Assembly: GCA_964444375.1 (NCBI GenBank)
Contig: CAYUGX010000029.1
Coordinates: forward strand, 1 to 24,234
Direction of reading: 5' to 3'
Source: JABHCC01 sp964444375
GTDB taxonomy: Bacteria > Bacteroidota > Bacteroidia > Bacteroidales > UBA12481
Length of the DNA: 24,234 nucleotides
Shown: in pieces, positions 17,160 to 24,234 of the stretch
Layout: every line of letters begins with the position of its first letter
Numbering within the stretch: position 1 is the stretch's first letter
Notes under the pieces: generated by a model
Seen by the model: only the letters and a program-made list of their open reading frames with translations
Databases searched by the model: none
Told to the model about the DNA's origin: nothing
Made by a program: the position numbers and the translations under genes

Positions 17160-18458
17160 TTACCCTTCGACTTCTAATCGAACAACCTGGACTTTTTCCA
17201 AATCTCGTTTATAGAACAAGGATCCAATAAAAAACAGGATGCAGGCGATTAAAAGAAAAATCGGCAAGGTTTTTAAGGCAGTTTCTAAGTCGGTTTTATC
17301 AGAGATCCAGCCAATAACCAATGGACCCATGCTGGCCCCGAGAAGATTCTGAATGACAACAGCGAGAGAATATGAAGTTGCACGCAGTCCAGGGTGCACC
17401 AGGTCTTGAGTTGCAGCGGCAGCTCCAGGAATAAAAGAAGTGATAACCATGCCCATACCCAGCAAAGCGATGTACTGCCCAGTGCCGGTCAACAAAGTGA
17501 AACCCACTAGACAGAGTCCGGCAGCCAACAGGGTTGACATGCTAGGGAATAATAGCCTTGCATTTATTCGTCTGCGACGCCATCGATCAGTTAGATACCC
17601 CCCCAATGGAGCTCCTATAATAGCCAAAAGCATGACCAATGATGCCTGTGTGCTGGCCTTGTTCATGGGTAAGTCGTAAAATCGGTGAAAGTAGTCATCA
17701 AGCCACCAAAGCAACGAAGTGGTCACAAATACAACAGCCGTGAATCCAAAATACGTAAACAATAAGGAAGGTTTGCTCACAAACTCCTTGACCAGGTCTT
17801 TAAATCCCATCCTCACTTTTCTCGGTTCCTTTTCTTTCGCCTTAACTTTAACCAGTTCAATGGTCTTGTAATCCTTGACAAAAAAGAAAAGGATGGCAAT
17901 AATCAAACCTGGAATGGCCACTATACCAAAAGCTGATTTCCAACCCCATTGCATGGCAATGACCCCACCCAGGCCCACACCGATGGCTGAGCCCAATGGG
18001 ATCGAAGCATTCCACAGCCCCATGATCCACGATCGTTTTTCTTTTGGATACATGGCCGAGATCATAGCAGCTCCTCCAGGGGCATAACCGGCTTCACCAA
18101 CCCCAATAAATCCACGGGCAACCATGAGTCCACCAAAATTGCTGGTCAGTGCACAAGCAGCTGTAGCTAAGCTCCATAAAGTCGCCATGGCACCAATGGT
18201 TTTGCGTCGACTCCAACGATCGACCAGGGCAGAAATTGGAAGCGTCATAGCGACGATTGACCAATAAACAACCGACGACAATGCCCCAACCTGAGTGTCA
18301 TTAATCCCCCAGTCATCCTGGATGAAAGGAGTTAGGGAACTAACCACCATCCGGTCAACGTAGTCAAACATGTACAGGAGAAAAAGCAGAGAAAATACAT
18401 AGTTGGTGTATCGGGGTGTAAATAGGTACCCCGGTTTAATCGCTTTGCTGGAGGCCAT
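17160..18458 (-). CDS. Spinster-like MFS transporter
   Basis: The 432-residue protein has 12 hydrophobic segments in two sixes with a basic central loop (about 205-225, KVKAKEKEPRKVRMG). Landmarks are FDYVDRMVVSSLTPFIQDDWGINDTQVG in helix 1 and its loop, the loop 2-3 signature DRWSRRKTIG, RGFIGVGEAGYAPGGAAMIS in helix 4, and the second-half DRWRRRRINARL. The D-R-x-x-x-S...P-x-I-x-x-D and GVGEAxYxP motifs point to the spinster-like subfamily (cd17328 type), whose eukaryotic members export lipids; bacterial substrates are largely unknown, and organic acid uptake is equally plausible. The gene converges on pbpC with only 17 bases between stops and no obvious terminator. A dyad at 18508-18524 lies 50-66 bases upstream of the ATG. 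It diverges from the nuclease/phosphatase-like lipoprotein. Confidence 0.9.
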   Translation of the reverse strand: MASSKAIKPGYLFTPRYTNYVFSLLFLLYMFDYVDRMVVSSLTPFIQDDWGINDTQVGALSSVVYWSIVAMTLPISALVDRWSRRKTIGAMATLWSLATAACALTSNFGGLMVARGFIGVGEAGYAPGGAAMISAMYPKEKRSWIMGLWNASIPLGSAIGVGLGGVIAMQWGWKSAFGIVAIPGLIIAILFFFVKDYKTIELVKVKAKEKEPRKVRMGFKDLVKEFVSKPSLLFTYFGFTAVVFVTTSLLWWLDDYFHRFYDLPMNKASTQASLVMLLAIIGAPLGGYLTDRWRRRRINARLLFPSMSTLLAAGLCLVGFTLLTGTGQYIALLGMGMVITSFIPGAAAATQDLVHPGLRATSYSLAVVIQNLLGASMGPLVIGWISDKTDLETALKTLPIFLLIACILFFIGSLFYKRDLEKVQVVRLEVEG

Positions 18459-18507
18459 AGTTTTAGGTAGATTAGGTTTATAAAAGGTACCAGTCGTGGG
18501 TGAAGTT

Positions 18508-18524
18508 TGTGAAAATCATTCACA
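18508..18524. promoter_or_regulatory. Inverted repeat TGTGAA-N5-TTCACA upstream of the MFS gene
   Basis: A perfect 6-bp dyad (TGTGAA at 18508-18513, TTCACA at 18519-18524) sits 50-66 bases before the MFS ATG in the divergent spacer. The half-sites resemble those of CRP/FNR-family regulators, but the central spacing is one base longer than the classic TGTGA-N6-TCACA. An operator role is inferred from position and symmetry only. No TAnnTTTG promoter was found for the MFS gene. Confidence 0.35.
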
Positions 18525-18535
18525 TATGCAAACAA

Positions 18536-18681
18536 AAGGCGAGTCAGAGCGAAGCGAATGATCCCGATTTATCGGGAAGGCGAGAGAAGAAGGTGATGAC
18601 AAGTGAGTGGTGAGGATTGTTTCCTCACAACGGCGAATACATTTACGAAAGGTGAAAGACGAGTGGCGAAAGACGAAAATT
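18536..18681. repeat. Degenerate heptanucleotide array with a short hairpin
   Basis: Most of the longest gene-free stretch (18459-18730) is a purine-rich array of 7-base units. Clear runs are AAGGCGA, GAGAAGA, AGGTGAT, GACAAGT, GAGTGGT, GAGGATT (18577-18618) and GAAAGGT, GAAAGAC, GAGTGGC, GAAAGAC, GAAAATT (18647-18681). A palindrome TCCCGAT-TT-ATCGGGA at 18562-18577 is embedded in it, and AAGGCGA recurs at 18536 and 18577. No coding potential or RNA gene was recognised. The rest of the gap holds the MFS dyad and the leader of the gene at 18731. Confidence 0.7.
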
Positions 18682-18730
18682 TGGGTGGCTTAATGCGATT
18701 TGTTTGTTAGGTTTACCAAAAGACTTTAAC

Positions 18731-19666
18731 ATGAAAAGGGCAGCTCTGTTATTCTTGATTGCAATTGTATTAGTTGGATGCGATGCTAAAAAGGTAAACT
18801 TTGAGTTTAACGTATTGGTTTGGAATATTTGGCATGGCGGAAATGATGAGTCATTACCGTCTGATGGTCGGCCATCTGTGGTTGAGATTATTAAGGCTGC
18901 TGAGGCCGATGTGGTGCTGATGATTGAGACCTATGGATCGGCACCCTACATTGCTGAGGAAACAGGCATGGACTATGAGTTGTTGTCGAGTAACCTATGT
19001 ATTTTCTCTAGATTTCCGATCCTTCGAAAACTCACCGACCCGGATCAAATAGGCACGTTTAACTTTGGCGGGGTTGAGTTACTTATGCCTGATAGTTCAA
19101 AGATGCTATTCTTCGATATCTGGTTTCACTACCTGCCGGATACCCGTCTGGCCCCGATCAACTCTGCCGAGCAGGTTATACTGGATTGGGAAAATGCGGG
19201 CAGTCGTGACGATGAAGTTCGGGCTGCGATCGAAGTGCTCAAACCACATTTAGCCCAGGTGAATGACATTCCCATCATCATGGGCGGCGACTTCAACAGC
19301 CATTCACATCTGGATTGGACCGATGCAACCAAGAATATGTATCATCACGATGGAGCAGTGGTTAATTGGACTATCTCCAGGGCCATGACCGATGCAGGTT
19401 TTATCGACGCATTTAGGGTGATCCATCCCAATCCCGAAGAAGAGCCCGGTACTACCTGGCTATCTGGATGGGAAGATGGCCAATTGAATTACGATCGCAA
19501 GGACCGCATTGATTACTGTTACTACCAGGGTGAGCGTCTTCATGTTCTGAACGCCGAAACTTTTAATGTTCCTCCAGGCGATACGCTTCATTTCCGTGAC
19601 CGTGAAATCATGTACCCCTCAGATCATGGCTTTGTGCTGGTTCGGTTTGGGGTGATTCTTGATTGA
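18731..19666 (+). CDS. Endonuclease/exonuclease/phosphatase-family lipoprotein
   Basis: The 311-residue protein has a DNase I-like (EEP superfamily) fold behind a lipoprotein signal with lipobox LVGC at residues 14-17, so it is a membrane-anchored, extracytoplasmic enzyme. Catalytic motifs are in the normal order: LVWNIWHGG near 28-36, the metal-binding Glu in MIETYG near 67-72, GGDFNSHSHLDW near 184-195, DRIDYCYY near 256-263 and the PSDHGFVLV terminus. These hydrolases cut phosphodiester or phosphomonoester bonds in nucleic acids, phospholipids or sugar phosphates; the substrate here is not readable. The frame opens at a TTG (18704), but the ATG at 18731 starts the signal peptide and is preferred. 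A possible promoter is TTTG at 18680-18683 with TAGGTTTA at 18708-18715 (24-base spacer, one mismatch), which is weak. The C-terminus converges on the FISUMP-propeller gene. Confidence 0.9.
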   Translation: MKRAALLFLIAIVLVGCDAKKVNFEFNVLVWNIWHGGNDESLPSDGRPSVVEIIKAAEADVVLMIETYGSAPYIAEETGMDYELLSSNLCIFSRFPILRKLTDPDQIGTFNFGGVELLMPDSSKMLFFDIWFHYLPDTRLAPINSAEQVILDWENAGSRDDEVRAAIEVLKPHLAQVNDIPIIMGGDFNSHSHLDWTDATKNMYHHDGAVVNWTISRAMTDAGFIDAFRVIHPNPEEEPGTTWLSGWEDGQLNYDRKDRIDYCYYQGERLHVLNAETFNVPPGDTLHFRDREIMYPSDHGFVLVRFGVILD

Positions 19667-19695
19667 TTTTTAGTATTTTTTGATTTGTAGTGGCC

Positions 19696-21936
19696 TTATT
19701 CCAATAACTCCTTGATGTTTATTTTGTAAAGTACTTCTGCTCCTTTTGTGCCAGCACCGATGTAGAAATGGTCACCATGTGATTCACTAATATATGATGG
19801 ACCTGATGGCAAATTAATTTGGAACGTTTTTTCTTGTTTATCTAAATCAATCACCGATACGTGGCCTGGTTTATTATATTCCGTGGTTCTTATTAATGCC
19901 TTGTTTTCAATAATTCTGAGATAATAGGATGGTGAGCCTTTATGACCAATGAATATCTTACTGTCCAATTGACCTTGACTGTCCAAAATGAAAGCATAAC
20001 TCGATCCTGTACTGCTATAGTGCTGTTCATAGAGAATTATCTTATCCTTGTATTTCCCCATAGCGCCATCAATTCTTTCTTCAAAAAATCTTTTCCAATT
20101 TAATTCACCGGTCTCCTGATCAACCGAGTATAAATAATGATCGCCTCGATTGATGAAAATAACTTGATTGTCTATTGCTAAAGGTTTGTAAAACGTTGAT
20201 TCACCTATAGAATTGAAACTCCAAAGAATCTTACCATTGATTTCATCAAGAGCAATTAACGTAGTTTTATTCTCTCCATGATTCTGCTTTCCAGTTTGAT
20301 TTATCCCCACGAATATCTTTCCGTTTGATGCTTCAAAACTTGTTGGTATTCCAATTTCTTGAACTTTTGTTCTCCAAAGTTCTTTCCCATGAATAATATC
20401 AATACAGGCGAGGTCCCAGTCTTTTGGCATTCGATTATCATTTCTTTCATATAATCTTATGAAAGCTTTATTATTAATTGTGAAATTGTCGACAGTTGGA
20501 TATTTTCCCTCGCTATCCCAAGACCATAACATCTCTCCTGAATCAATATTTATTGCATTGACAAGGTTTTTATAGCAAAATATTACCGTTGTATTGGAAA
20601 TCACAAACGGGAATTCCCATATCGAGCACTCTTTTGTCCAAATTACTTCCTTTGAGTTCAAATCCATACATTTTAGACTTCTGTCATCTTGACTATGATA
20701 AATGAATCTGTTTTTATGTACAGCTGAACTCCATGATCTTCCATTAATAATCTCAAGAAACGGTTCAGTGGGTTCGTAAATCTCAAAGTTCATTGAATCT
20801 TGATCACTGCTGGAACCTGGAAAAATATTGGGTTTTTCCATTGTACTTGTCAGAGCATCAGAGACAACACTTTTCTGGATACATCTTATTGAATGACCAG
20901 AAGCCCATTCATCTGCAATCTTAAAAATGCTATTATCTGTTTGGTTCTGATTATTCCGATAATTTAACATTCGTGTAAAACTCGAAGGAAACCAGGAGGA
21001 ATCTATTAAAATTGTTGAGCTCCAAAAACTCGTAGTTTGTCCAAAGTGTTTGAATGAAAATCCTTGAATCTTGTCTAATTGTCTTACACCGGCTGGCAAC
21101 GCATTAAATCCAGACGAGTTAGAGCCATTGCCCCCACTTTGCCATCCATAATAGGACTTAAGCTTTTCACCAATACCGTATTCATGATCACAACAACGAA
21201 AACCTGGACCAGCATCTTCATCATAGGATGCAACCAATTCTTTTGGAAAACCTAAAGAAACTTCCAACTCCATCCAATCCTTATCTGATGGTAGAAACCA
21301 TCCGGGTGGACATATTCCCTGGTGATTCTCTGGATTACCATCCCAAACTATTTCAAGGTATTTTGGTTCAATATTCATTGCCATGGTCCAATCATATAAA
21401 CAACCATATTTTCGATAATTTTCAGTGGCTTTAGCTTCATCCACATCATGACCGTGGTAATCATATACCCATATTCCAAACTCTTGTTTTTTTGGTGGGT
21501 TTACCCAAGGCATGAAAGCCAAATTCTCAGCCATCCAAATCTGATCACCGATTTTGACCCATTTATACTTGTGGCCATCACGGGGATCGATAAAAGTTTG
21601 CTGGTTATCTAACTTGTCGACTCTGTTTTGCACGAGCTCAATCAGATCTGTTTGCTCAGGATACTGTTCAACAACTTGTGCGTAATAACTCAGTGCTTTA
21701 TTGGCTCCATCTTTCTCAGAGATCAGTCCCAGACGATAGAGGGTTTTTGCGACCATGGAGCGATCACCTGACTTTGTGTCTAAGATTTGTTTATACAATG
21801 TGCGGGCCTTATCCAGATCACCATCGATCTGCTCGGCATAAACGGCTTGGTAAAATAGTTTTTCAGGAGAAACATCCTGGGCAATCACTGATCCCCAGGC
21901 CAAAATCAGAATGAGTAAGGTGGTGTGGAGTTTCAT
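19696..21936 (-). CDS. Secreted TPR-FISUMP-PQQ propeller fusion protein
   Basis: The 746-residue protein begins at the ATG read from 21936 with a signal peptide (MKLHTTLL, hydrophobic core, VIAQ). A TTG at 21957 is in frame but would lie inside the putative -7 box, so it is not preferred. Residues about 22-110 are a TPR-like helical module (FYQAVYAEQIDGDLDKAR, then AKTLYRLGLISEKDG and YYAQVVEQYPEQ). Residues about 115-360 are a FISUMP domain (GDQIWMAENLAFMPW, YDWTMAMN, CPPGWFLPSDKDW, GGNGSNSSGFNALPAGVR, SFWSS, SIRCIQ). Residues about 380-746 hold repeated PQQ/propeller blades, recognised by recurring D-x-x-(S/T/N)-G-(E/K)-x-x-W strands (INIDSGEMLW, IDIIHGKELW, LDEINGKILW, VDQETGELNW). A surface display or ligand-reporting role is inference; no catalytic residues are evident. 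The regulator gene ends 88 bases upstream on the same strand. Confidence 0.85.
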   Translation of the reverse strand: MKLHTTLLILILAWGSVIAQDVSPEKLFYQAVYAEQIDGDLDKARTLYKQILDTKSGDRSMVAKTLYRLGLISEKDGANKALSYYAQVVEQYPEQTDLIELVQNRVDKLDNQQTFIDPRDGHKYKWVKIGDQIWMAENLAFMPWVNPPKKQEFGIWVYDYHGHDVDEAKATENYRKYGCLYDWTMAMNIEPKYLEIVWDGNPENHQGICPPGWFLPSDKDWMELEVSLGFPKELVASYDEDAGPGFRCCDHEYGIGEKLKSYYGWQSGGNGSNSSGFNALPAGVRQLDKIQGFSFKHFGQTTSFWSSTILIDSSWFPSSFTRMLNYRNNQNQTDNSIFKIADEWASGHSIRCIQKSVVSDALTSTMEKPNIFPGSSSDQDSMNFEIYEPTEPFLEIINGRSWSSAVHKNRFIYHSQDDRSLKCMDLNSKEVIWTKECSIWEFPFVISNTTVIFCYKNLVNAINIDSGEMLWSWDSEGKYPTVDNFTINNKAFIRLYERNDNRMPKDWDLACIDIIHGKELWRTKVQEIGIPTSFEASNGKIFVGINQTGKQNHGENKTTLIALDEINGKILWSFNSIGESTFYKPLAIDNQVIFINRGDHYLYSVDQETGELNWKRFFEERIDGAMGKYKDKIILYEQHYSSTGSSYAFILDSQGQLDSKIFIGHKGSPSYYLRIIENKALIRTTEYNKPGHVSVIDLDKQEKTFQINLPSGPSYISESHGDHFYIGAGTKGAEVLYKINIKELLE

Positions 21937-21954
21937 AGGTCTGATATTTATTTT

Positions 21955-21962
21955 CAAAGCTA
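21955..21962 (-). promoter_or_regulatory. Possible -7 box (TAGCTTTG) for the TPR-FISUMP-propeller gene
   Basis: On the minus strand TAGCTTTG matches TAnnTTTG exactly and ends 18 bases before the ATG at 21936. The nearest upstream TTG is about 30 bases away, outside the usual spacing, so the promoter is incomplete. If real, it gives a very short leader and rules out the TTG at 21957 as the start. Confidence 0.35.
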
Positions 21963-22024
21963 TGGTCTTGATCTGTTTGCTGTATGAAAGATCAATTGCG
22001 ATGTGTTAAACTTTAGTGAAAGAG

Positions 22025-22726
22025 TCATGATTCCAGGAATTTATATCCAACTCCTCGCAAACAAACGATCCTTTCCTGATCTTCGGAGCTTGGAAACTTC
22101 TTACGCATTTTAGCGATGTGGGCATCAATCGTTCGGGGGGTAACATAAACTTCTTTGCCCCAGATTTCATTCAGGATGTAGTCTCGTTTCAGCACCGACC
22201 CGGGATTCTTCATGAGCAATACCAACAGGTCAAACTCAATCTGTGTCAGGGCTATTTCATGACCACGTAGTCTGAATTCGTATTTGTTTGCGTCTATTTC
22301 GAAGTGACCAAGGTGGATATGCGATTGGGTCCCCGCCTTCGCGTGGATGACGTCCCTGATCAAGTTGGTACGTCGCAGAACCGCTTTGATTCTTGCTCTG
22401 AGTTCGTGAGAGTGGAAAGGTTTGGTGATATAATCGTCGGCGCCCAGCTCTAGTCCGATCACTTTGTCAAAGTCTTGTGACTTTGCTGTGAGCATGATGA
22501 TTGGAGTGCTAATTTCTTCTTTTCTCAGTTGCTTGCAGACATCCAGCCCGTTCATCCCAGGGAGCATTAGATCTAAGAGAATCAGATCGTGATCAAGTGT
22601 CCGGGCCATGGCTAATCCCTGGAGACCATGATGAGCCATGATTACCTCATATCCCTCATTGATCAGATCTTCCTCAAGGCTCAGCCTTATGGCTTTGTCA
22701 TCTTCTACTACCAGGATTTTAGGCAT
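22025..22726 (-). CDS. OmpR-family response regulator
   Basis: The 233-residue regulator has an N-terminal receiver (1-118) with D9-D10, phospho-acceptor D52 (LLDLMLPGMNG), T80 (IMLTAK) and K102 (YITKPF), and a C-terminal winged-helix domain (about 138-233) with LTQIEFDLLVLLMKNPGSVLKRDYIL, TPRTIDAHIAKMRKKF and CLRGVGYKF. It should bind DNA as a phosphorylation-driven dimer. The start overlaps the end of the sensor kinase by 8 bases, indicating translational coupling and a cognate pair. The linker (about 121-136) contains RDVIHAKAGTQS, which is the translation of a palindromic repeat hairpin at 22329-22351 related to that at 8534-8617. The target genes are unknown; the TPR-FISUMP-propeller gene 88 bases downstream is a candidate. 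Confidence 0.95.
   Translation of the reverse strand: MPKILVVEDDKAIRLSLEEDLINEGYEVIMAHHGLQGLAMARTLDHDLILLDLMLPGMNGLDVCKQLRKEEISTPIIMLTAKSQDFDKVIGLELGADDYITKPFHSHELRARIKAVLRRTNLIRDVIHAKAGTQSHIHLGHFEIDANKYEFRLRGHEIALTQIEFDLLVLLMKNPGSVLKRDYILNEIWGKEVYVTPRTIDAHIAKMRKKFPSSEDQERIVCLRGVGYKFLES
22329..22351. repeat. REP-like palindrome inside the response-regulator linker
   Basis: The plus-strand reading begins GTCCCCGC (22329-22336), has a CTTC loop and then GCGTGGATGAC (22341-22351). TCCCCGC at 22330-22336 pairs with GCGTGGA at 22341-22347 with one mismatch. The intergenic copy at 8583-8602 has GTCCCCGC, GAAA and GCGGGGAT, so the two share both arms except for one base. The element is in frame in the regulator gene and is read as VIHAKAGT. 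Confidence 0.65.
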
Positions 22727-24234
22727 GGTTGATTTGATTTACAGGTAATTTAATAAGGAATTTGGTGCCCGCTCCTTCTTCACTTTCAACCGAGATGCTC
22801 CCCCCATGGGCCTCTATTATCCGTTTTACAATGGTCAATCCGATTCCTGAGCCTTTGATTCCTTCTGTCTTTTTCACTTCACCGCGATAAAAACGATCAA
22901 AAATATACGGTAAGTCTCTTTTTGATATGCCCATTCCGTTGTCAGAGATACTGATTTCAAGTTGTGGAGGGATATCAATTATCTGGTTGGCTTTAATCAT
23001 GATTATGGTGCTGCCGAATTTTTGAGCATTATCAAGGAGATTGTATACAACTTGTCTTATGGCATCCTTATCCACAGATATTCCTAGATCTTGAGTTAAA
23101 ACATGGAGATCCAGTTCGATTCCAGATTCAGACAATCGGTCTTTCTGAGTGCCGACCATACCGGTAAGCAACGGAGTAATGGGAGTCATTTCGAGTTGAT
23201 AGGCTTTCACTTTCTCCTCCATTTTAGAGAAATCCAGTACGTTCTCAATCAGGTGATTGAGATGTTCACACTGTTCAATCATGGAGTCGTAAAACTCTAC
23301 TTTCTTCTCCTCGGTTCTTACTCTTCTGAGTTTGAGCAATTCAGACATATGTTGAATGGAGGTGACCGGTGATTTAAATTCATGGGTTACATTCGATATG
23401 AATCTTGATTTCAGTCGACTGAGCCTGATTTCCTGACTCAGCAGATACACGGTAAAGAACAATCCAAGAATGAGCCAAATCGAAATCAGAACAAACAGCG
23501 TAACGTACATCGCTCTCCCCGATGAAATGAATGCAGTAAATGTATTTCTGACAGGAACATGTAATTCTATGTTCCAACCCGAGACCGGATAGGCCATTGG
23601 AAAACCAAAAGCCTGGGCTTGATCATCGACGTTTTGGTTTATGATGGTGTTCCCCTTTTCATCTTTGATTTGCCAGCCATACTGATTCCCACGGTCGATA
23701 TTGGAAAGCATTTGTCCAAACATCTCTTCAAAAAAATCATTCAAATCAATCAATCTCCCATGGCTTGTTCCATCCAGATGAATTCGAATAATTATCAAAT
23801 CCCTGAATCCGTTTTGGGTCAGATAAAATGACTGATCAGCAGGTGAATGCAGGTAGTTGTCAATATTTAATAAAAGCTGATTGAGGTAGGTTGACCGTTT
23901 TATGTGGGATTTGAAATCAAATGAGATATCCCCGGCAAATAATTCAAAGGTATGTTGGTTATAGTTCACCCTGGGTTGTAGCAATTCCTCTACGATTTCG
24001 TTGTTGGTTCTTTGAACATTGACCGTGTCCTTTAGGTCGCGAAATATTTCATATTTTTCTTTTAATGCGGATAGCCGGATAGGAATGTCACCAATTTTGT
24101 GGTCACTGTAATTCTTCATCAGAGTATCATAGATGGCCAAAGATTTCCTTGAATCACCCATTTTTCGGTAGAGCCTGGCCACGGCAAGCAAGGAAGAAAT
24201 TGTTTTACCTGAACCTGGATTGGAACCTAAAATC
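22719..24234 (-). CDS. TPR-like sensor histidine kinase, partial
   Basis: The frame is open to the window edge without a stop; the TTG at 24191 is only an internal possibility, since in-frame coding continues upstream. About 504 residues are visible and the N-terminus is missing. The first visible part is helical and TPR-like (LLAVARLYRKMGDSRKSLAIYDTLMKNY). A presumably exported sensor region follows, then one strong membrane helix (YVTLFVLISIWLILGLFFTV, codons near 23418-23520). The kinase core has HisKA with the phospho-accepting His at 23382-23384 (NVTHEFKSP), N-box (VVYNLLDNAQKFG), G1 (DNGMGIS), F-box (FDRFYRG) and G2 (GSGIGLTIV). It phosphorylates the regulator, whose start overlaps its stop by 8 bases. 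The signal sensed is unknown. Confidence 0.92.
   Translation of the reverse strand, partial: ILGSNPGSGKTISSLLAVARLYRKMGDSRKSLAIYDTLMKNYSDHKIGDIPIRLSALKEKYEIFRDLKDTVNVQRTNNEIVEELLQPRVNYNQHTFELFAGDISFDFKSHIKRSTYLNQLLLNIDNYLHSPADQSFYLTQNGFRDLIIIRIHLDGTSHGRLIDLNDFFEEMFGQMLSNIDRGNQYGWQIKDEKGNTIINQNVDDQAQAFGFPMAYPVSGWNIELHVPVRNTFTAFISSGRAMYVTLFVLISIWLILGLFFTVYLLSQEIRLSRLKSRFISNVTHEFKSPVTSIQHMSELLKLRRVRTEEKKVEFYDSMIEQCEHLNHLIENVLDFSKMEEKVKAYQLEMTPITPLLTGMVGTQKDRLSESGIELDLHVLTQDLGISVDKDAIRQVVYNLLDNAQKFGSTIIMIKANQIIDIPPQLEISISDNGMGISKRDLPYIFDRFYRGEVKKTEGIKGSGIGLTIVKRIIEAHGGSISVESEEGAGTKFLIKLPVNQINHA

Noticed and set aside
18508..18524. Dyad considered as a true CRP site
   Set aside because: The classic site is TGTGA-N6-TCACA; here seven bases separate the half-sites, so it is reported only as a generic dyad.

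Overview
The window looks like a chromosomal segment of a Gram-negative bacterium of the phylum Bacteroidota, possibly a Cytophagales-like marine lineage, although the genus cannot be named from this sequence. The indications are FISUMP-type lipoproteins (the Fibrobacter succinogenes major paralogous domain, common in Bacteroidota), several lipoprotein signal peptides, weak Shine-Dalgarno sequences, promoter-like boxes of the Bacteroidota TTTG / TAnnTTTG type, and an orphan-rich mix of two-component genes. No rRNA, tRNA, CRISPR array, phage or insertion sequence was seen.

Layout, left to right. (1) 1-3516: a partial secreted M24 (Xaa-Pro aminopeptidase-like) peptidase on the minus strand faces a YtcJ-type amidohydrolase lipoprotein across a 70-bp gap that carries a very good Bacteroidota promoter; a small FISUMP lipoprotein follows. 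(2) 3509-9163, all minus strand: a kefG-kefB pair (potassium efflux protected by an ancillary quinone-reductase-like subunit), then a membrane-bound four-PAS histidine kinase and a stand-alone receiver protein six bases downstream. (3) 9262-17142, plus strand: a 1848-aa alpha-2-macroglobulin lipoprotein with an intact CLEQ thioester motif followed by pbpC (PBP1C), the well-known colonisation and envelope-defence pair. (4) 17160-19666: a spinster-like MFS transporter (minus) diverging from an endonuclease/exonuclease/phosphatase-fold lipoprotein (plus). (5) 19696-24234, minus strand: a partial TPR-like sensor kinase overlapping an OmpR-family regulator, then a secreted protein that fuses a TPR-like module, a FISUMP domain and a PQQ-type beta-propeller.

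The most unusual signals are in the repeat DNA. Degenerate arrays with a strict 7-nt period occur at three gene junctions (about 2821-2864, 14834-14981 and 18536-18681), and a fourth junction (8534-8617) holds a tandem duplication of a 42-nt (6 x 7) hairpin unit. The array at 14834-14981 covers both possible start codons of pbpC and itself encodes the protein's membrane anchor. A single hairpin of the same sequence family as the 8534 unit lies in frame inside the linker of the OmpR-type regulator. Repeat DNA therefore appears to have been taken into two otherwise ordinary proteins.

Nearly all of the window is coding. No gene-free stretch reaches 300 bases; the longest (18459-18730, 272 bases) is described below.
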